Shown: one piece after another, positions 1 to 6,980 of the stretch
How positions within the stretch are numbered: position 1 is the stretch's first letter
Layout of the letters: the number at the start of each line of letters is the position of its first letter
Source: an uncultured Treponema sp.
GTDB lineage: Bacteria; Spirochaetota; Spirochaetia; Treponematales; Treponemataceae
Assembly: GCA_937901865.1 (NCBI GenBank)
Contig: CALDID010000322.1
Coordinates: 1-27,312, forward strand
Direction of reading: 5' to 3'
Length of the DNA stretch: 27,312 nucleotides
Notes under the pieces: generated by a model
Seen by the model: the letters and a program-made list of their open reading frames with translations, nothing else
Told to the model about the DNA's origin: nothing
Databases searched by the model: none
Translations under genes and position numbers: made by a program

Positions 1-420
1 CGCAAGAGCATGAACTATGTGGAGAATGTGGCGGCTTTTATTGAATACGAGCTTATCCACGACACAGAATCGGGAGAGCATCTCTACAACTACTGCGATG
101 AACCTGCCTATGACATGAATCATCTTGTGCTTGACTGCTACAAGGCTCTGGGGAAGCCTAAGACAAGACTTTTTCATTTTCCCTACTGGCTTGCATACTG
201 CGGCGGCCTGTGCTTTGACCTGCTTGCCTTTGTCACGCGAAAGAAGTTTGCAATCAATTCAATCCGCGTAAAAAAGTTCACCCAGAACACCTATTTTGTG
301 GGAAGCAACATCAAAAAGACGGATTTTGTCGCGCCTGTTGCATTGGAAGAAGGCTTGCGCCGCACCATTGACTATGAGTTTGTGCAGAAGGTGCAGGGGC
401 ATACTTTCAGCTGCGAGTAA
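1..420 (+). CDS. NAD-dependent epimerase/dehydratase, 3' fragment
   Basis: This is the C-terminal part of a gene that begins before the window; the frame is open from base 1. The stretch R-K-S-M-N-Y-V-E-N-V-A near the start resembles the segment of extended short-chain dehydrogenases (nucleotide-sugar epimerases) that follows the substrate-binding region and is usually written Y-V-x-N-V-A. The rest fits the helical C-terminal substrate lobe of such enzymes. The Rossmann nucleotide-binding motif and the YxxxK active site would lie upstream and are not visible, so the substrate cannot be named. No clear terminator follows; the next gene begins 65 bases later with its own promoter. Family assignment is fairly secure, exact function is not. 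Confidence 0.72.
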   Translation, partial: RKSMNYVENVAAFIEYELIHDTESGEHLYNYCDEPAYDMNHLVLDCYKALGKPKTRLFHFPYWLAYCGGLCFDLLAFVTRKKFAINSIRVKKFTQNTYFVGSNIKKTDFVAPVALEEGLRRTIDYEFVQKVQGHTFSCE

Positions 421-437
421 TTTTCTAAACTTTCTCC

Positions 438-465
438 TTGCGCTCTCCATATTTTATGCTAGAAT
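438..465 (+). promoter_or_regulatory. Promoter of flavin reductase-rubredoxin gene
   Basis: TTGCGC (438-443) and TAGAAT (460-465) are separated by 16 bp, upstream of a good Shine-Dalgarno GGAGG at 473-477. Sigma70-type by eye only. Confidence 0.45.
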
Positions 466-485
466 AGAAAGCGGAGGAAAACTAT

Positions 486-1103
486 ATGGAACAAAGGGCG
501 TTTTACAATCTTTCGTATGGCGTGTTTGTGCTGGGAACAAAAGCGGGCGACAAAATCAATGCTTGCATTACAAACACCTGCTTTCAAGCCGCCGCAAATC
601 CTGTTCGGCTTGCCATTTCGTGCATAAACCAGAACCTCACTTGCCAGATGATAAAAGAATCTGGCGTATTCTCGCTTTCAGTCCTTGATAACACCTGCAC
701 ATTCGACACCATCTCGCATTTCGGCTACCAAAGCGGGCGCGATGCGGACAAGTTCAGCGGCTTTGAACACAAACTCGATGCAAACGGCTGCCCGTACATC
801 GAAAAACAAGTGTGTTCCGTCTTTGCATGTAAAGTCGTGTCGAGCGAAGACTTGGGAAGCCATACCCTTTTTGTTGCAGAAGTTACCGACGCGAAAACCC
901 TGAGCCAAAATCCGCCGTTGACCTATGCAGATTACCAAGCAAACGTGAAGCCGAAAAAAACAGAACCCACCGCGCAAAAAAAGATTGTCGCGTGGAAATG
1001 CAAAATCTGCGGCTATATCTACGAAGGCTCTGAACTCCCTGCTGATTTCGTCTGCCCATTGTGCGGACACCCTGCGGAAGACTTCGAGCCAGTCTATGAA
1101 TAA
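486..1103 (+). CDS. Flavin reductase-rubredoxin fusion protein
   Basis: A 205-residue fusion. Residues 1-150 match the FMN-binding flavin reductase domain family; residues about 168-203 form a short rubredoxin domain with W170, C172-x-x-C175-G-Y and C190-P-L-C193, the four iron ligands. The rubredoxin is the compact form seen at the end of rubrerythrins rather than the roughly 52-residue free type. Proteins with this layout (high-molecular-weight rubredoxin, Hrb) pass electrons from NAD(P)H through FMN to rubredoxin and then to O2- or NO-reducing flavodiiron proteins in anaerobes. An oxidative or nitrosative stress role is therefore likely, but the partner gene is not in the window. GGAGG at 473-477 sets the start. 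The gene is monocistronic, with promoter and terminator both visible. Confidence 0.88.
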   Translation: MEQRAFYNLSYGVFVLGTKAGDKINACITNTCFQAAANPVRLAISCINQNLTCQMIKESGVFSLSVLDNTCTFDTISHFGYQSGRDADKFSGFEHKLDANGCPYIEKQVCSVFACKVVSSEDLGSHTLFVAEVTDAKTLSQNPPLTYADYQANVKPKKTEPTAQKKIVAWKCKICGYIYEGSELPADFVCPLCGHPAEDFEPVYE

Positions 1104-1137
1104 TATTTCTTGATTGCCTAAAAATTGCCGAAAAACA

Positions 1138-1177
1138 AAACGCTCTGTCAAAATAACGTTTGATGGAGCGTTTTTTT
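1138..1177 (+). terminator. Rho-independent terminator after flavin reductase-rubredoxin gene
   Basis: A 15-bp stem (1138-1152 with 1159-1173, including two G-T pairs) closes a 6-nt loop and runs into seven T residues (1171-1177). One of the strongest terminators in the window. Confidence 0.88.
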
Positions 1178-1198
1178 ATGCCTGCCGTACCTCTGTTA

Positions 1199-1227
1199 TT
1201 GATTTAGAGCGGTCATAGACGTATACT
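1199..1227 (+). promoter_or_regulatory. Promoter of lactate dehydrogenase gene
   Basis: TTGATT (1199-1204) and TATACT (1222-1227) with an ideal 17-bp spacer, about 35 bases before the start codon. The gene then has an AGAGGTAAGA ribosome binding site. Confidence 0.7.
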
Positions 1228-1261
1228 TAAAGCGAAAATCTAAACGCAAAGAGGTAAGAAG

Positions 1262-2215
1262 ATGAGCTTTAAGGACTCGAAAGTCGTGATTGTGGGCGTG
1301 GGAAACGTTGGCGCAACAACGGCATACAGCATATTGAATCAGGGCATCTCGGAAGAAGTCGTGCTGATTGACGTGAACAAGGAAAAGGCTATTGCGGAAG
1401 CACTGGATATGCAACATTCCATCTACTTTATGAACCGCAATATGTCGGTGAAAGCGGGCGATTATTCAGATTGCCGCGATGCTGATGTCGTCGTTATCAC
1501 CGCAAGCGCGCCAATGCCGAAAGATTCCAACAACCGCCTTGAAATGCTTTCTCCGAGTATGAAAATCATCAAAAATATCGTTGAAAATGTAATGGCGAAC
1601 GGCTTTGACGGTGTGTTTGTCGTGATTTCAAATCCCGTGGACATAATGGCGTATTATGTGTGGAAACTTTCGCGATTGCCGAAAAACAGGATTATCGGAA
1701 GCGGCACGACGCTCGATACCGCGCGATTGTGCTGCGAGCTTTCAAAGATGTATAATCTTGACGCGAAGAGCGTGGAAGCGTTCGTGATGGCTGAACACGG
1801 CGATAGCGAGATGGTTTCGTGGACAAGCGCGACCATCGGCGGCAAGAATCTTTCTGATGTTTTTGCCGACAACGCCGACCGCACGAAAGACATCACAAAA
1901 GAAGAACTGCTCCAGCGCACAAAACAGGCGGGCTGGGACATCTTTAGCCGAAAGGGAAACACCTGCTACGGCATTGCCTCGAGTGCCACGGCAATCATCA
2001 AGTCGATTCTGTTTAACGAAAACCGCATTTTGCCTGTCAGCGTCGGTTTGAACGGCGAATATGGATTGAACAATATGTTCTTGAGCGTGCCGACGATTAT
2101 CAATAAAAACGGCGCGAAAGAAGTGGTTGAAATCAAACTTGCCGAAGACGAAAAAGCGCTTTTGCAAAAATCTGCTGATGTCATTCAGGGTTTCTACAAA
2201 GAATTGCAGATTTGA
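1262..2215 (+). CDS. ldh: L-lactate / L-2-hydroxyacid dehydrogenase
   Basis: A 317-residue NAD-dependent enzyme of the LDH/MDH family, which reduces pyruvate (or a larger 2-oxoacid) to the L-2-hydroxyacid and regenerates NAD+ in fermentation. Visible landmarks are the dinucleotide motif G12-V-G-N-V-G17, the substrate-loop arginine R92, N124-P-V-D, the D152/R155 pair in L-D-T-A-R, and the catalytic histidine H179 in A-E-H-G-D-S. The substrate-specificity loop reads A-P-M-P-K-D-S-N-N-R. That is one residue longer than the A-P-Q-K-P-G-E-T-R of classical lactate dehydrogenases, and it lacks the specificity Gln. This recalls L-2-hydroxyisocaproate dehydrogenases, so the true substrate may be bulkier than pyruvate. 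It is not a malate dehydrogenase by that loop. Strong promoter and SD; the next gene starts 1 nt after its stop. Confidence 0.85.
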   Translation: MSFKDSKVVIVGVGNVGATTAYSILNQGISEEVVLIDVNKEKAIAEALDMQHSIYFMNRNMSVKAGDYSDCRDADVVVITASAPMPKDSNNRLEMLSPSMKIIKNIVENVMANGFDGVFVVISNPVDIMAYYVWKLSRLPKNRIIGSGTTLDTARLCCELSKMYNLDAKSVEAFVMAEHGDSEMVSWTSATIGGKNLSDVFADNADRTKDITKEELLQRTKQAGWDIFSRKGNTCYGIASSATAIIKSILFNENRILPVSVGLNGEYGLNNMFLSVPTIINKNGAKEVVEIKLAEDEKALLQKSADVIQGFYKELQI

Positions 2216-2216
2216 T

Positions 2217-2615
2217 ATGTCAAATCACATTATGAAGCTCAATCCTTCTCCGCTTGAAATGATAAGAAAGGGTGAAAAAACAATAGAATTGCGTCTTTAT
2301 GATGAAAAGCGGAGAAAGGTTTTAGTTGGCGACACGATAACTTTTGTGAATTCCGAAGACGAAAACGATACTTTGATTGTGAAAGTTGCGGACTTGTTTG
2401 TCTTTGATTCGTTCAAAACGCTTTATGAAAAGCTGCCGTTGCTAGAATGTGGCTACACAAAAGCCGATATTGCCTCTGCATCTTATCGGGATATGGAGGC
2501 ATATTATTCAACAGAACAGCAAGCAAAATACGGTGTGGTTGGGATAAAAGTTTCTCTGTACAAGGAAATAGTAACAGGCTCATTAAAGAATGGACAAAAG
2601 GATAACGCAGGATAA
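2217..2615 (+). CDS. ASCH-domain protein
   Basis: A 132-residue protein of the ASCH/PUA-like fold, recognised by the N-terminal pattern K-L-N-P-S-P-x-x-M-I-R-K-G-E-K-T-I-E-L-R-L and the following V-G-D-T-I-x-F. ASCH domains are small beta-barrels that bind RNA or modified nucleosides; one branch (YqfB) hydrolyses N4-acetylcytidine. Which activity applies here cannot be told from sequence. An upstream in-frame ATG at 2127 lies inside the dehydrogenase gene and would add 30 unrelated residues, so the ATG at 2217 is preferred. With only 1 nt between the dehydrogenase stop and this start, and no clear SD, translation is probably coupled. No terminator is evident after it. Confidence 0.75.
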   Translation: MSNHIMKLNPSPLEMIRKGEKTIELRLYDEKRRKVLVGDTITFVNSEDENDTLIVKVADLFVFDSFKTLYEKLPLLECGYTKADIASASYRDMEAYYSTEQQAKYGVVGIKVSLYKEIVTGSLKNGQKDNAG

Positions 2616-2651
2616 AAGAAGTAGAAAGTACAGGAAGGGATAATTATGTTA

Positions 2652-2680
2652 TTGCATAATCATAACTTCGTGTGTATACT
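2652..2680 (+). promoter_or_regulatory. Promoter in front of a decayed HD-domain gene
   Basis: TTGCAT (2652-2657), a 17-bp spacer and TATACT (2675-2680), followed by a G-rich ribosome binding site at about 2701-2705 and ATG at 2712. The signals look intact although the gene behind them is not. Confidence 0.6.
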
Positions 2681-2711
2681 GAGGCTCTAAATCTATTTTC
2701 GGGGGTAACAG

Positions 2712-3070
2712 ATGTTTTTTGAAATGCGAACTGAAAAACCTGTTGAGATGAATGAGCATGATATGCAGTGTCTTAGTGATATTTGCCTTGCTCCATATTT
2801 GCAACTCGGAACTTCCCTTATCAGAAAAGGAAGAAAAGCTGGCGGCAATATGTATTTTTGAAGCGTATTCTTAAAAAAGGAAGCCAGAGAGCTCTTATCC
2901 TAAAGTCTGCTGACAGAATTTCTAATATGATTTCTCTCGGCTATGTAACAGCTCCTGAATTCATTGAACGAACCTGTGATGATACTGAAAAATATGTTCT
3001 TGAAATGGCTCTTATGGTCGATTACAACATGTGCCAAGAACTGATAAGCCTTTTTTCTTGCAAAAACTTC
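2712..3070 (+). pseudogene. Frameshifted, truncated HD-domain (RelA/SpoT hydrolase-like) remnant
   Basis: No single open frame covers this stretch, but three frames read as consecutive parts of one protein. From the ATG at 2712 frame 3 runs to a TGA at 2859. From about 2785 frame 1 gives L-L-H-I-C-N-S-E-L-P-L-S-E-K-E-E-K-L-A-A, ending at TAA 2872-2874 in an A-run. Immediately after, frame 2 gives K-K-G-S-Q-R-A-L-I-L-K-S-A-D-R-I-S-N-M. The K-x-A-D-R-x-x-N-M segment matches the second half of the HD phosphohydrolase domain of RelA/SpoT-type proteins. The remnant then runs into the 3' end of folC on the other strand, so its own end is lost. The 49-residue product from 2712 may still be made. The exact parent family is uncertain. 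Confidence 0.55.
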
Positions 3071-4476
3071 TTTACTTCGGCAGCGAGATAGAAAGAGCCT
3101 GCTACAACGAGCGGACATTCTTTCTCGTTTGCCTTTCTGAATGCCCTTTGTATCATATCTTCGTAATTCTCTCCACATTCCAATGTATCTTTTTTATCTT
3201 CATTTTCAAGCGCAGTAAATGCCTTTTTAATCCGCTCTAAATCACATTGCTTCACGCTTCCTGGCTTTGTGAGTGTGATACAATCAAAATGCGGATATAG
3301 CTCCCTTGCCATATCTTCCACATCTTTATCTGCTGCACACCCAAACAGCAGAGCTGTTTTTCCAGGCATAGCCTGTTCTATAGGCACAGTCTGTTTTGTC
3401 GATAGAGCTGATTGAAACTCCTTGAGCGTATCGAGCAAGAAAGAAATGCTTTTTACCGTATGCGCACCGTCAATTACAAGATAGGGGATTTTTGTGTAAT
3501 GTGGCACGGGAGAAATTATCTCGAATCGCGCTGGTAAGAAAGCGTTTGCAAGTCCTTTTTCTATTATCTCTTCTCTTATATTCGGCAAAGCAATTTTTAT
3601 TGCAATAGCTGCCATTGCTGCATTTTGCGCTTGTATTTCTCCTAAAAGCTGTAAATCTGTTTCTATTTTGCGAGCAAAATAAGAAGAGCTTATCTCTATA
3701 CGCATTTTTATTTTGCCGTCTTCGGTTCTTTTATAGCTTGTGTTTATAGAAGAAATTACATCGGGTACATAGATAAGAGGTGCGTGTTTTTCAGTGGCGA
3801 TTTTTTCAATGACGGTCTTTGCTTCTCCGTGAGAAAAAGTCTGCTCAAAAAGAACAACAGGCACACCTTCTTTTATAATGCCGCCCTTTTCTCTTGCAAT
3901 TTCTTCTATAGTATTGCCAAGATACTCGGTGTGTTCTTTCTCTAGGCTCGTTATGCAGCAAACTTCGGGGCGAATAACGTTTGTCGCGTCAAGTCGTCCG
4001 CCTAATCCAACTTCATACACGCTCCAATCTGCACCATAGCGTCGAAAGCACAAAAATGCGTAGAGCGTTACAAGCTCAAACCACGTTATCGCCCGCTGTT
4101 TTGGCAAATCTTCGTCTTTTACGCTTCTTACTGCTGCTTCAAGTTCCTTTGCGCTCTCTTTGTAAATCTCTTCTCTAAAAAAATGGTGCGCACTTTTTAC
4201 CCGTTCCGCAAAATCTAAAATATGCGGCGATGTGTATAGCCCTGTCTTATATCCTGCCGCTTCAAGAATTGAGCTGATAAAGGCAGATACAGAGCCTTTT
4301 CCTTTCGAGCCTGCGATATGTATGCTTTTTGAAGAAAGTTCTGGGTGGTCTAACAGAGCGCAGAAAAACTGCATTGTTTCTAGCCAGAAAATATTTTTCT
4401 GTGGGTGTTTTTCAAAGTTCAAATAATGGTCAATCCAATTTTCAAAATCTTTTGTCATATTCTTGTTTGCCGTCAT
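3022..4476 (-). CDS. folC: Folylpolyglutamate synthase / dihydrofolate synthase
   Basis: A 484-residue Mur-ligase-family enzyme that adds glutamate to dihydropteroate and/or to reduced folates, using ATP. The P-loop G56-S-K-G-K-G-S62 and the segment Y-E-V-G-L-G-G-R-L-D-A-T-N are typical FolC signatures, as are S-L-E-K-E-H-T-E-Y-L-G and the later V-I-D-G-A-H. The open frame extends upstream to 4734, but that extension crosses the promoter and the trpS start and lacks homology, so the ATG at 4476 is preferred (4458 is a possible alternative). No strong SD is seen at either. The last residues overlap the decayed HD gene, so the C-terminal tail may have been remodelled when that region was deleted. 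No other folate gene is nearby. Confidence 0.9.
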   Translation of the reverse strand: MTANKNMTKDFENWIDHYLNFEKHPQKNIFWLETMQFFCALLDHPELSSKSIHIAGSKGKGSVSAFISSILEAAGYKTGLYTSPHILDFAERVKSAHHFFREEIYKESAKELEAAVRSVKDEDLPKQRAITWFELVTLYAFLCFRRYGADWSVYEVGLGGRLDATNVIRPEVCCITSLEKEHTEYLGNTIEEIAREKGGIIKEGVPVVLFEQTFSHGEAKTVIEKIATEKHAPLIYVPDVISSINTSYKRTEDGKIKMRIEISSSYFARKIETDLQLLGEIQAQNAAMAAIAIKIALPNIREEIIEKGLANAFLPARFEIISPVPHYTKIPYLVIDGAHTVKSISFLLDTLKEFQSALSTKQTVPIEQAMPGKTALLFGCAADKDVEDMARELYPHFDCITLTKPGSVKQCDLERIKKAFTALENEDKKDTLECGENYEDMIQRAFRKANEKECPLVVAGSFYLAAEVKKFLQEKRLISSWHML

Positions 4477-4495
4477 ACTGTTTGCCTTGTCGCTT

Positions 4496-4522
4496 ATTAT
4501 ACACCGTTTTTTCGACGTTGAA
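4496..4522 (-). promoter_or_regulatory. Promoter of folC
   Basis: On the minus strand, a perfect TATAAT (4496-4501) with TTCAAC (4517-4522) 15 bp upstream. The -35 lies on the same bases as the -35 of the divergent trpS promoter. Confidence 0.55.
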
Positions 4523-4546
4523 AAGATAGGGCGGATATGATAGGAT
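4518..4546 (+). promoter_or_regulatory. Promoter of trpS
   Basis: TTGAAA (4518-4523), 17-bp spacer, TAGGAT (4541-4546). The transcript would have a leader of about 25 nt that carries the GGAGG at 4569-4573. Confidence 0.55.
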
Positions 4547-4578
4547 ACATACAAATTGCGAACGATATGGAGGAAAAA

Positions 4579-5652
4579 ATGTCTGAAGAAAACAAAGACA
4601 CTTTTGAAGCAGCTCTTGAGATGAGCCGAAAAATCGAAGCAGATATCGCTGTAAATCCGAAAAAATACCGAGTGCTGACAGGCGACCGCCCTACTGGTAG
4701 GCTTCATATAGGGCATTATTTTGGTTCGTTGCAAAATCGTGTGCGCTTGTCAAAGATGGGCGTGCCGACGATGATACTCATCGCTGATTATCAAGTTTTA
4801 ACTGACCACGATGCTTTTGACCAAATCAGCCAAAACACAAAGCAACTCGTCATTGATTATATCGCCGCTGGCATTGAGCCTGGCGAAAACGTGATTATCT
4901 ATCCGCATAGCTATATTCCTGAATGTAATCAGCTTATGATTCCGTTCTTGACCCTTGTTTCTAATGCGGAGCTTTCGCGAAATCCTACTGTAAAAGAGGA
5001 AATCGCCGCCGCAGGCATAAAGAACGTTAATGCGGGAATGTATACCTATCCTGTTCATCAAGCGTGCGATATTCTTTTCTGCAAAGGCACGGTTGTTCCT
5101 GTGGGAAAAGACCAATTGCCGCACCTCGAACTTACTCGCACGATTGCGCGCAGATTTAATGAAAAGTTCTGCCCTGACAATCCTGTTTTCCCGATGACGC
5201 ACGCGCTTTTGTCGTCAACTCCGAGCATTAAAGGCTTAGACGGCAGTCAAAAGATGAGCAAGAGCCGCGGAAACGCTATTATGCTTTGTGCGACAGAAGA
5301 CGAAACAGCGAAGCTCATCAAAAAGGCGAAGACTGATGGCGAGCGACACATTTCGTATGACCCTGTGAACCGTCCTGAAGTTGCGAACCTTTTGCAGCTC
5401 ATTTCGCTTTGCACACACGAAGCACCCGAAGCGATTGCAGAGCGTATTGGCGATGGCGGCGGCGGTATGCTGAAAAATACGCTTACTGAGGCATTGAATG
5501 AAGAGCTCCGTCCGTTGCGTGCAAAGAGAGCCGAGCTTGAAAAGAATCCTGATTATATTCGCAAAGTGCTTCTTGAAGGTGCAGAAAAAGCGCGCGAAAT
5601 CGGTATTCAGACCCTAAAAGAAGTGCGCCACGTTATGAATATGGAAATCTAA
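4579..5652 (+). CDS. trpS: Tryptophanyl-tRNA synthetase
   Basis: A 357-residue class I aminoacyl-tRNA synthetase that charges tRNA-Trp. The HIGH motif is exact (H43-I-G-H46, within G-R-L-H-I-G-H-Y-F-G-S) and the second ATP-binding loop is K225-M-S-K-S229. The G-D-R-P-T-G before HIGH and V-G-K-D-Q-L-P-H in the middle support TrpS over TyrRS. About 30 residues precede the usual start of the catalytic core, more than in compact bacterial TrpS. The open frame begins at 4537, but GGAGG at 4569-4573 sits 5 nt before the ATG at 4579 and sets that start. Monocistronic, divergent from folC, followed by a short terminator hairpin. Confidence 0.95.
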   Translation: MSEENKDTFEAALEMSRKIEADIAVNPKKYRVLTGDRPTGRLHIGHYFGSLQNRVRLSKMGVPTMILIADYQVLTDHDAFDQISQNTKQLVIDYIAAGIEPGENVIIYPHSYIPECNQLMIPFLTLVSNAELSRNPTVKEEIAAAGIKNVNAGMYTYPVHQACDILFCKGTVVPVGKDQLPHLELTRTIARRFNEKFCPDNPVFPMTHALLSSTPSIKGLDGSQKMSKSRGNAIMLCATEDETAKLIKKAKTDGERHISYDPVNRPEVANLLQLISLCTHEAPEAIAERIGDGGGGMLKNTLTEALNEELRPLRAKRAELEKNPDYIRKVLLEGAEKAREIGIQTLKEVRHVMNMEI

Positions 5653-5668
5653 AGGCAATGCCTTTTTT
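5651..5668 (+). terminator. Short hairpin terminator after trpS
   Basis: AAAGGC (5651-5656) pairs with GCCTTT (5660-5665) across a 3-nt loop and continues as a run of six T. It overlaps the trpS stop codon. The stem is short, so it may be leaky; the array hairpin at 5729-5763 could act as backup. Confidence 0.55.
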
Positions 5669-5728
5669 AAAATATAGTGCTTTTTGAAGGGAAGAGCCTT
5701 TCTTTCAAATACAATGTGTTTTTTTCCG

Positions 5729-5889
5729 ACGGTCGTAAATGATATATGCTTACGACCGTTTTTGTTTCTTGTTTACGGTCGTAAATACTTTTTCTTACGG
5801 TCGTTCTTGCCTAATACTTACGGTCGTAAATATGGTATGCCTACGGTCGTGGGAGAAACATTCCCACGGTCGTGGGGGCAATCATTCCC
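5729..5889 (+). repeat. Seven-unit intergenic array, 22-23 bp period, core ACGGTCGT
   Basis: Copies of ACGGTCGT begin at 5729, 5775, 5797, 5820, 5843 and 5866; the reverse-complement copy ACGACCGT begins at 5752, in register with them. Spacings are therefore 23, 23, 22, 23, 23 and 23. Spacers between cores differ, but most are bounded by inverted ends (CGTAA...TTACG, or GTGGGA...TCCCAC in the last two units), so each can fold as a small hairpin. Units one and two together make a perfect 10-bp stem (5729-5738 with 5750-5759) followed by five T. An open frame crosses the array, but a 23-bp period is not a multiple of three, so it is not coding. This is the main content of the gene-free stretch 5653-6015. 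Confidence 0.85.
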
Positions 5890-5951
5890 ATTAGTTAGGG
5901 AGCATACACTGCAAATTCTAAAAAAAATCTTGCCAAAATAAAGAATATCAC

Positions 5952-5981
5952 TTGACAGTGTCAATTAGTATGATGTATACT
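5952..5981 (+). promoter_or_regulatory. Promoter and overlapping palindromic operator of the XRE-ImmA pair
   Basis: A consensus TTGACA (5952-5957) and TATACT (5976-5981) are 18 bp apart. The -35 box is one half of the inverted repeat TTGACAGTGTCAA (5952-5964), which is what a dimeric HTH repressor would bind to block RNA polymerase. Autoregulation by the XRE protein directly downstream is the natural reading. Leader about 28 nt with a GGGGG ribosome binding site. Confidence 0.65.
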
Positions 5982-6015
5982 ATCTACAAGTAAGGATTTT
6001 TGGGGGAACTTATTT

Positions 6016-6345
6016 ATGAGCGTATTTACTGAGAGGTTTGCAAATCTCATAAAAGAAAAGGGATTTACGCAAAAACAGGTTGCACAAAGGACGAATTTAA
6101 CCGAAAGTGCAATTTCACGATACATAAAAGGAGATAGAGTGCCGCGCGGCGCAATTTTGCTAAACATTGCAAATGCACTCGGCACAACAACAGACTATTT
6201 GCAAGGATTGACAAATGACCCGAACTTTATGAGAGCGGGCGACGAAGTGGCAGAAGCATTCCGCCTTATTGCGCGTCATGCTGACCACTTGACCGCAGAG
6301 GAAAAAGAACGCTTTGCCAGAATCTTATTTGGAGGTAACTCGTAA
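6016..6345 (+). CDS. XRE-family HTH repressor (ImmR-like)
   Basis: A 109-residue regulator. Residues about 6-60 form a Cro/C1-type helix-turn-helix: K-G-F-T-Q-K-Q-V-A-Q-R-T-N-L-T-E-S-A-I-S-R-Y-I-K-G is a textbook match, followed by L-L-N-I-A-N-A-L-G-T-T-T-D-Y-L. The C-terminal 45 residues are helical and charged and probably serve dimerisation. The SD is GGGGG at 6002-6006. The stop lies 3 nt before the ImmA-like gene, so the two form an operon. In known pairs of this type (ICEBs1 ImmR-ImmA, phage repressors) the metallopeptidase cleaves the repressor to derepress mobile or toxin genes. Here no such target genes follow, so the controlled genes are unknown. The palindrome over its own -35 box suggests autoregulation. 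Confidence 0.9.
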   Translation: MSVFTERFANLIKEKGFTQKQVAQRTNLTESAISRYIKGDRVPRGAILLNIANALGTTTDYLQGLTNDPNFMRAGDEVAEAFRLIARHADHLTAEEKERFARILFGGNS

Positions 6346-6348
6346 TAT

Positions 6349-6924
6349 ATGAAAAAATTATTAAAAAGAGGGGATTATAACAGAATTGAGGAAGAGTTGA
6401 GCAATTTAATAGAGGATTTGGGGTTGACCTTTTTCCCGATGAATTGCTATGAAGTGGCTTCATTGCTGTTTATAGAGCTGAAGACGTATGCAGAATTTTT
6501 AGAAGAAGATAGGGGCTTTGTGGTGTCGAAAGCAGAAGACGGCTTTACGATACGAAAAAACGGAAAGTACATCATCTATTACAATGCAGATAAGGGATTG
6601 GAGAGGCGGCATTTTACGATTTGGCACGAAATTGCTCATATTTATTTGGGGCATTTGGAATCGGATATAAGTTATGAAAAGATGGAAGAAGAGGCGAACC
6701 ATTTTGCTACGACGGCTTTAGCTCCTTTGCCTTTTGTGCATAAATTAGGGTTGCGCGACCCGTGGAGTTTATCAGACGTGTGCGGAGTGAGTTTTACTCT
6801 TGCTTGCAATGTGCTAGAGCATTACAAAAATGCGTTTCAGTACGAAAGTGTAAAGAACACGATTTTGAAAAGCAGGATTTCTCTTCTTTTATCGTATCAG
6901 CCAAGAGAAAGGGAGGTTGTGTGA
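6349..6924 (+). CDS. ImmA/IrrE-family zinc metallopeptidase
   Basis: A 191-residue protein with the zinc-peptidase signature H93-E-I-A-H97 in W-H-E-I-A-H-I-Y-L-G-H and the downstream acidic ligand in E-E-E-A-N-H-F-A (about E115), the COG2856/ImmA pattern. Such enzymes cleave a partner XRE repressor after a stress or quorum signal. The partner is almost certainly the gene 3 nt upstream. A GGAGG at 6331-6335, inside the end of the repressor gene, drives translation, and both genes share one promoter. The C-terminal 60 residues are helical and carry no recognisable sensor domain. Peptidase activity on the neighbour is inferred from family, not shown. Confidence 0.9.
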   Translation: MKKLLKRGDYNRIEEELSNLIEDLGLTFFPMNCYEVASLLFIELKTYAEFLEEDRGFVVSKAEDGFTIRKNGKYIIYYNADKGLERRHFTIWHEIAHIYLGHLESDISYEKMEEEANHFATTALAPLPFVHKLGLRDPWSLSDVCGVSFTLACNVLEHYKNAFQYESVKNTILKSRISLLLSYQPREREVV

Positions 6925-6938
6925 AAACGAAAATAAAA

Positions 6939-6974
6939 GCCCTAAATCAGATTTAGACGGGTCTGTTTTAGGGC
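6939..6974. terminator. Hairpin after the immA-like gene
   Basis: GCCCTAAA (6939-6946) pairs with TTTAGGGC (6967-6974); a second inner stem pairs CAGA (6948-6951) with TCTG (6962-6965). A T-rich tail is present only when read on the minus strand, so as a plus-strand terminator it is atypical. Confidence 0.45.
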
Positions 6975-6980
6975 ACGAAG

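Noticed and set aside
4477..4734. N-terminal extension of folC
   Set aside because: It overlaps the trpS start and both promoters and does not resemble Mur-ligase sequence.
5729..5889. CRISPR-like array
   Set aside because: The conserved core is only 8 bp with about 15-bp spacers, one unit is inverted, and no cas gene is present.
5684..5941. 85-codon open frame across the 5729 array
   Set aside because: Starts with TTG, has no ribosome site, and the 22-23 bp repeat period shifts frame at every unit, so repeats are not kept at protein level.
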